From Pseudomonadota bacterium (GTDB lineage: Bacteria > Pseudomonadota > Gammaproteobacteria > Steroidobacterales > Steroidobacteraceae), in NCBI GenBank assembly GCA_021817875.1, contig JAKAFQ010000248.1, positions 1-6,563 on the forward strand: DNA of 6,563 bases. Reading direction: 5' to 3'. Position 1 is the stretch's first letter. Every line of letters starts with the position of its first letter. A model generated the notes under the pieces. It was not told the DNA's origin and searched no databases. It saw only the letters and a program-made list of their open reading frames with translations. A program made the translations under genes and the position numbers. Below are positions 5,272 to 6,563 of this stretch, one piece after another.

Positions 5272-5279
5272 ACGGATCG

Positions 5280-6563
5280 ATGACCGAAACCGGATCGGGC
5301 GAGGCGCCTGGCGCGCCGGGACTGGCTCCCACATGGTGCAGCAGCGCCAAGGACGTCGTGGGCTGTGCGCTCGGCGCCTCGCGCCTGTGGTTTACGATCG
5401 GCTGCGGCATCGTAAACGAGGTGTATTACCCACGCATCGACATTCCTCAGATCCGCGATCTCGGGTTCGTCGTCGCGGACGGGCGGGGTTTCTGGGTCGA
5501 GGTCAAGCGTCTGGAGAGCCATACGGTGGCGCTCGCCGACTCGGGGGTTCCGGCGGTTCGCATCGTGCACCGGCACCCGCGCTTCGAACTCGCGCTGCGC
5601 ATCGTGCCGTCGGCCGATCGCGATGTGCTGCTCATCGAGGTCGAGCTGACCGGTGACGAGGACCTGCGGCCTTATGCCCTGCTGGCGCCGCACCTGGGCG
5701 GTACTGGGATGCACAACCGCGCGGCGGTGGCCGGCCATCGTGGCCATCGGCTGCTGTGGGCCGAGCAGGGACCGTTCGCGCTGGCGCTCGCGGCGGTGGC
5801 GGCGGATCAGCGCGATGCGTGGGGTCGCGCCAGTTGCGGCTATGTCGGCACGAGCGATGGCTGGCAGGACTTTGCGCGCAATGGGTCGATGACCTGGGAG
5901 TATGACCGCGCCGGTCCGGGCAACGTGGCGTTGATGGGCGAGCTGCCGCGCCAGGCCGTGCTCGCACTCGGTTTCGGCAGCGGGACCGAATCGGCCGCGA
6001 CGTTGGCGCTGTCGGCGTTGTTCGAGCCGTTCGAGGCGAGTTGGCAGCGCCAGGTGCAGGACTGGACGGCCTGGCACGAAAGCTGTGCAAGCCGCGCAGC
6101 GGATGCGGACGCGTTGCCTGCGGAGTGCCGCGAGCAGTTCAGACTTTCGACCATGGTGCTGCGGACCCACCAGGACAAGACGTTCCCCGGCGCCCTGGTG
6201 GCCAGCCTCAGCGTGCCATGGGGCAACACCAAGGACGAGCGCGCGGGCTACCACCTCGTCTGGCCGCGCGATCTGTGCGAGTGCGCGGGCGCACTGCTTG
6301 CCTTCGGCGCTACTCGCGAAGCGCTCGACACGCTGCGCTATCTCCGGGCCACACAGCGCGCCGACGGCCACTGGAACCAGAATCAGTGGCTGGGAGGCTC
6401 GCCTTACTGGGGCGCGGTGCAGCTCGACGAGACCGCCTTCCCGGTGCTGCTGGCCGCCGTGCTGCACGAGCGCGGGGCGCTCGACGGCGTCGAAGTCAGC
6501 GACATGATCCAGCGGGCGCTCTCCTTCATCGTGCGCAACGGCCCCGCCTCGGACCAGGACCGC
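5280..6563 (+). CDS. GH15 glucoamylase-type glycoside hydrolase, N-terminal part (cut by window edge)
   Basis: Predicted exo-acting alpha-glucosidase (glucoamylase, glucodextranase or trehalase-like) releasing glucose from alpha-glucans. The visible 428 residues begin MTETGSGEAPGAPG and have no signal peptide, so the enzyme is likely cytoplasmic. Residues about 15-270 match the beta-sandwich N domain of bacterial GH15 enzymes: WCSSAKDVVG (19-28), LWFTIGCGIVNEVYYPR (36-52) and PQIRDLGFVVADG (56-68). The (alpha/alpha)6 catalytic domain then begins, with GYHLVWPRDL (323-332), DGHWNQNQWLGGSPYWGAVQ (362-381) and LDETAFPVLLAA (382-393). Glu384 in LDE is the expected catalytic acid by family analogy. 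The second catalytic Glu would lie beyond the right edge. Some positions that are Thr or other residues in homologues I recall are Cys here (C20, C29, C42). Likely role: breakdown of glycogen or a related cytoplasmic glucan. The exact substrate cannot be told from this part. Confidence 0.93.
   Translation, partial: MTETGSGEAPGAPGLAPTWCSSAKDVVGCALGASRLWFTIGCGIVNEVYYPRIDIPQIRDLGFVVADGRGFWVEVKRLESHTVALADSGVPAVRIVHRHPRFELALRIVPSADRDVLLIEVELTGDEDLRPYALLAPHLGGTGMHNRAAVAGHRGHRLLWAEQGPFALALAAVAADQRDAWGRASCGYVGTSDGWQDFARNGSMTWEYDRAGPGNVALMGELPRQAVLALGFGSGTESAATLALSALFEPFEASWQRQVQDWTAWHESCASRAADADALPAECREQFRLSTMVLRTHQDKTFPGALVASLSVPWGNTKDERAGYHLVWPRDLCECAGALLAFGATREALDTLRYLRATQRADGHWNQNQWLGGSPYWGAVQLDETAFPVLLAAVLHERGALDGVEVSDMIQRALSFIVRNGPASDQDR

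Noticed and set aside
4659..6467. A 602-codon minus-strand open frame opposite the glycosidase gene
   Set aside because: It overlaps the GH15 and hemJ genes in non-family frames, has no recognisable domain, and looks like a GC-bias shadow.
1..6563. A new multi-gene defence, mobile or biosynthetic system
   Set aside because: Every gene except the small repeat protein belongs to a familiar housekeeping family. No integrase, transposase, toxin-antitoxin pair, CRISPR repeats or end repeats were seen.

Overview
The window is very GC-rich and has the codon use and gene content of a proteobacterial chromosome. The closest resemblances I recall for the carboxylase, the KefB/KefC-like antiporter and the YdjA-like nitroreductase are gammaproteobacterial. 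That placement is an inference from remembered family sequences, not from a search. I see no mobile element, phage gene, CRISPR array, tRNA or rRNA, and there is no gene-free stretch longer than 300 bases.

Layout, left to right. (1) Positions 1-893, minus strand: the N-terminal 297 residues of phosphoenolpyruvate carboxylase (ppc), running off the left edge. (2) 915-2888, minus: a 657-residue CPA2-type cation/proton antiporter with a C-terminal RCK module, ending 21 bases before ppc and probably co-transcribed with it. (3) 2911-2947: a strong hairpin followed by a T-rich run on the minus strand, a terminator for the next gene upstream. (4) 2980-3270, minus: a 96-residue exported protein made of His/Lys/Met-rich tandem repeats, resembling acid-shock (Asr-type) proteins in composition. 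(5) 3401-3946, minus: adenine phosphoribosyltransferase (apt). (6) 4112-4675, plus: a small YdjA-like nitroreductase, divergent from apt. (7) A 114-base convergent spacer full of GC-rich inverted repeats. (8) 4790-5203, minus: HemJ-type protoporphyrinogen IX oxidase. (9) 5280 to the right edge, plus: the N-terminal 428 residues of a cytoplasmic GH15 glucoamylase-type glycosidase, divergent from hemJ.

The genes are mostly housekeeping functions that do not form one obvious pathway: anaplerotic CO2 fixation, cation/pH homeostasis, envelope stress, purine salvage, redox, haem synthesis and alpha-glucan breakdown. The antiporter-ppc pair is the only convincing operon.

I did not find a clearly new multi-gene system. 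Three observations deserve attention. The near-invariant HPTE active-site signature of PEP carboxylase reads HALT here. Four genes lack a Shine-Dalgarno sequence and instead carry a -10-like hexamer 5-9 bases before the start codon, suggesting leaderless mRNAs, while their three neighbours have ordinary ribosome binding sites. The small exported His/Lys/Met repeat protein has almost identical 39-base DNA repeats and an in-frame slippage deletion.
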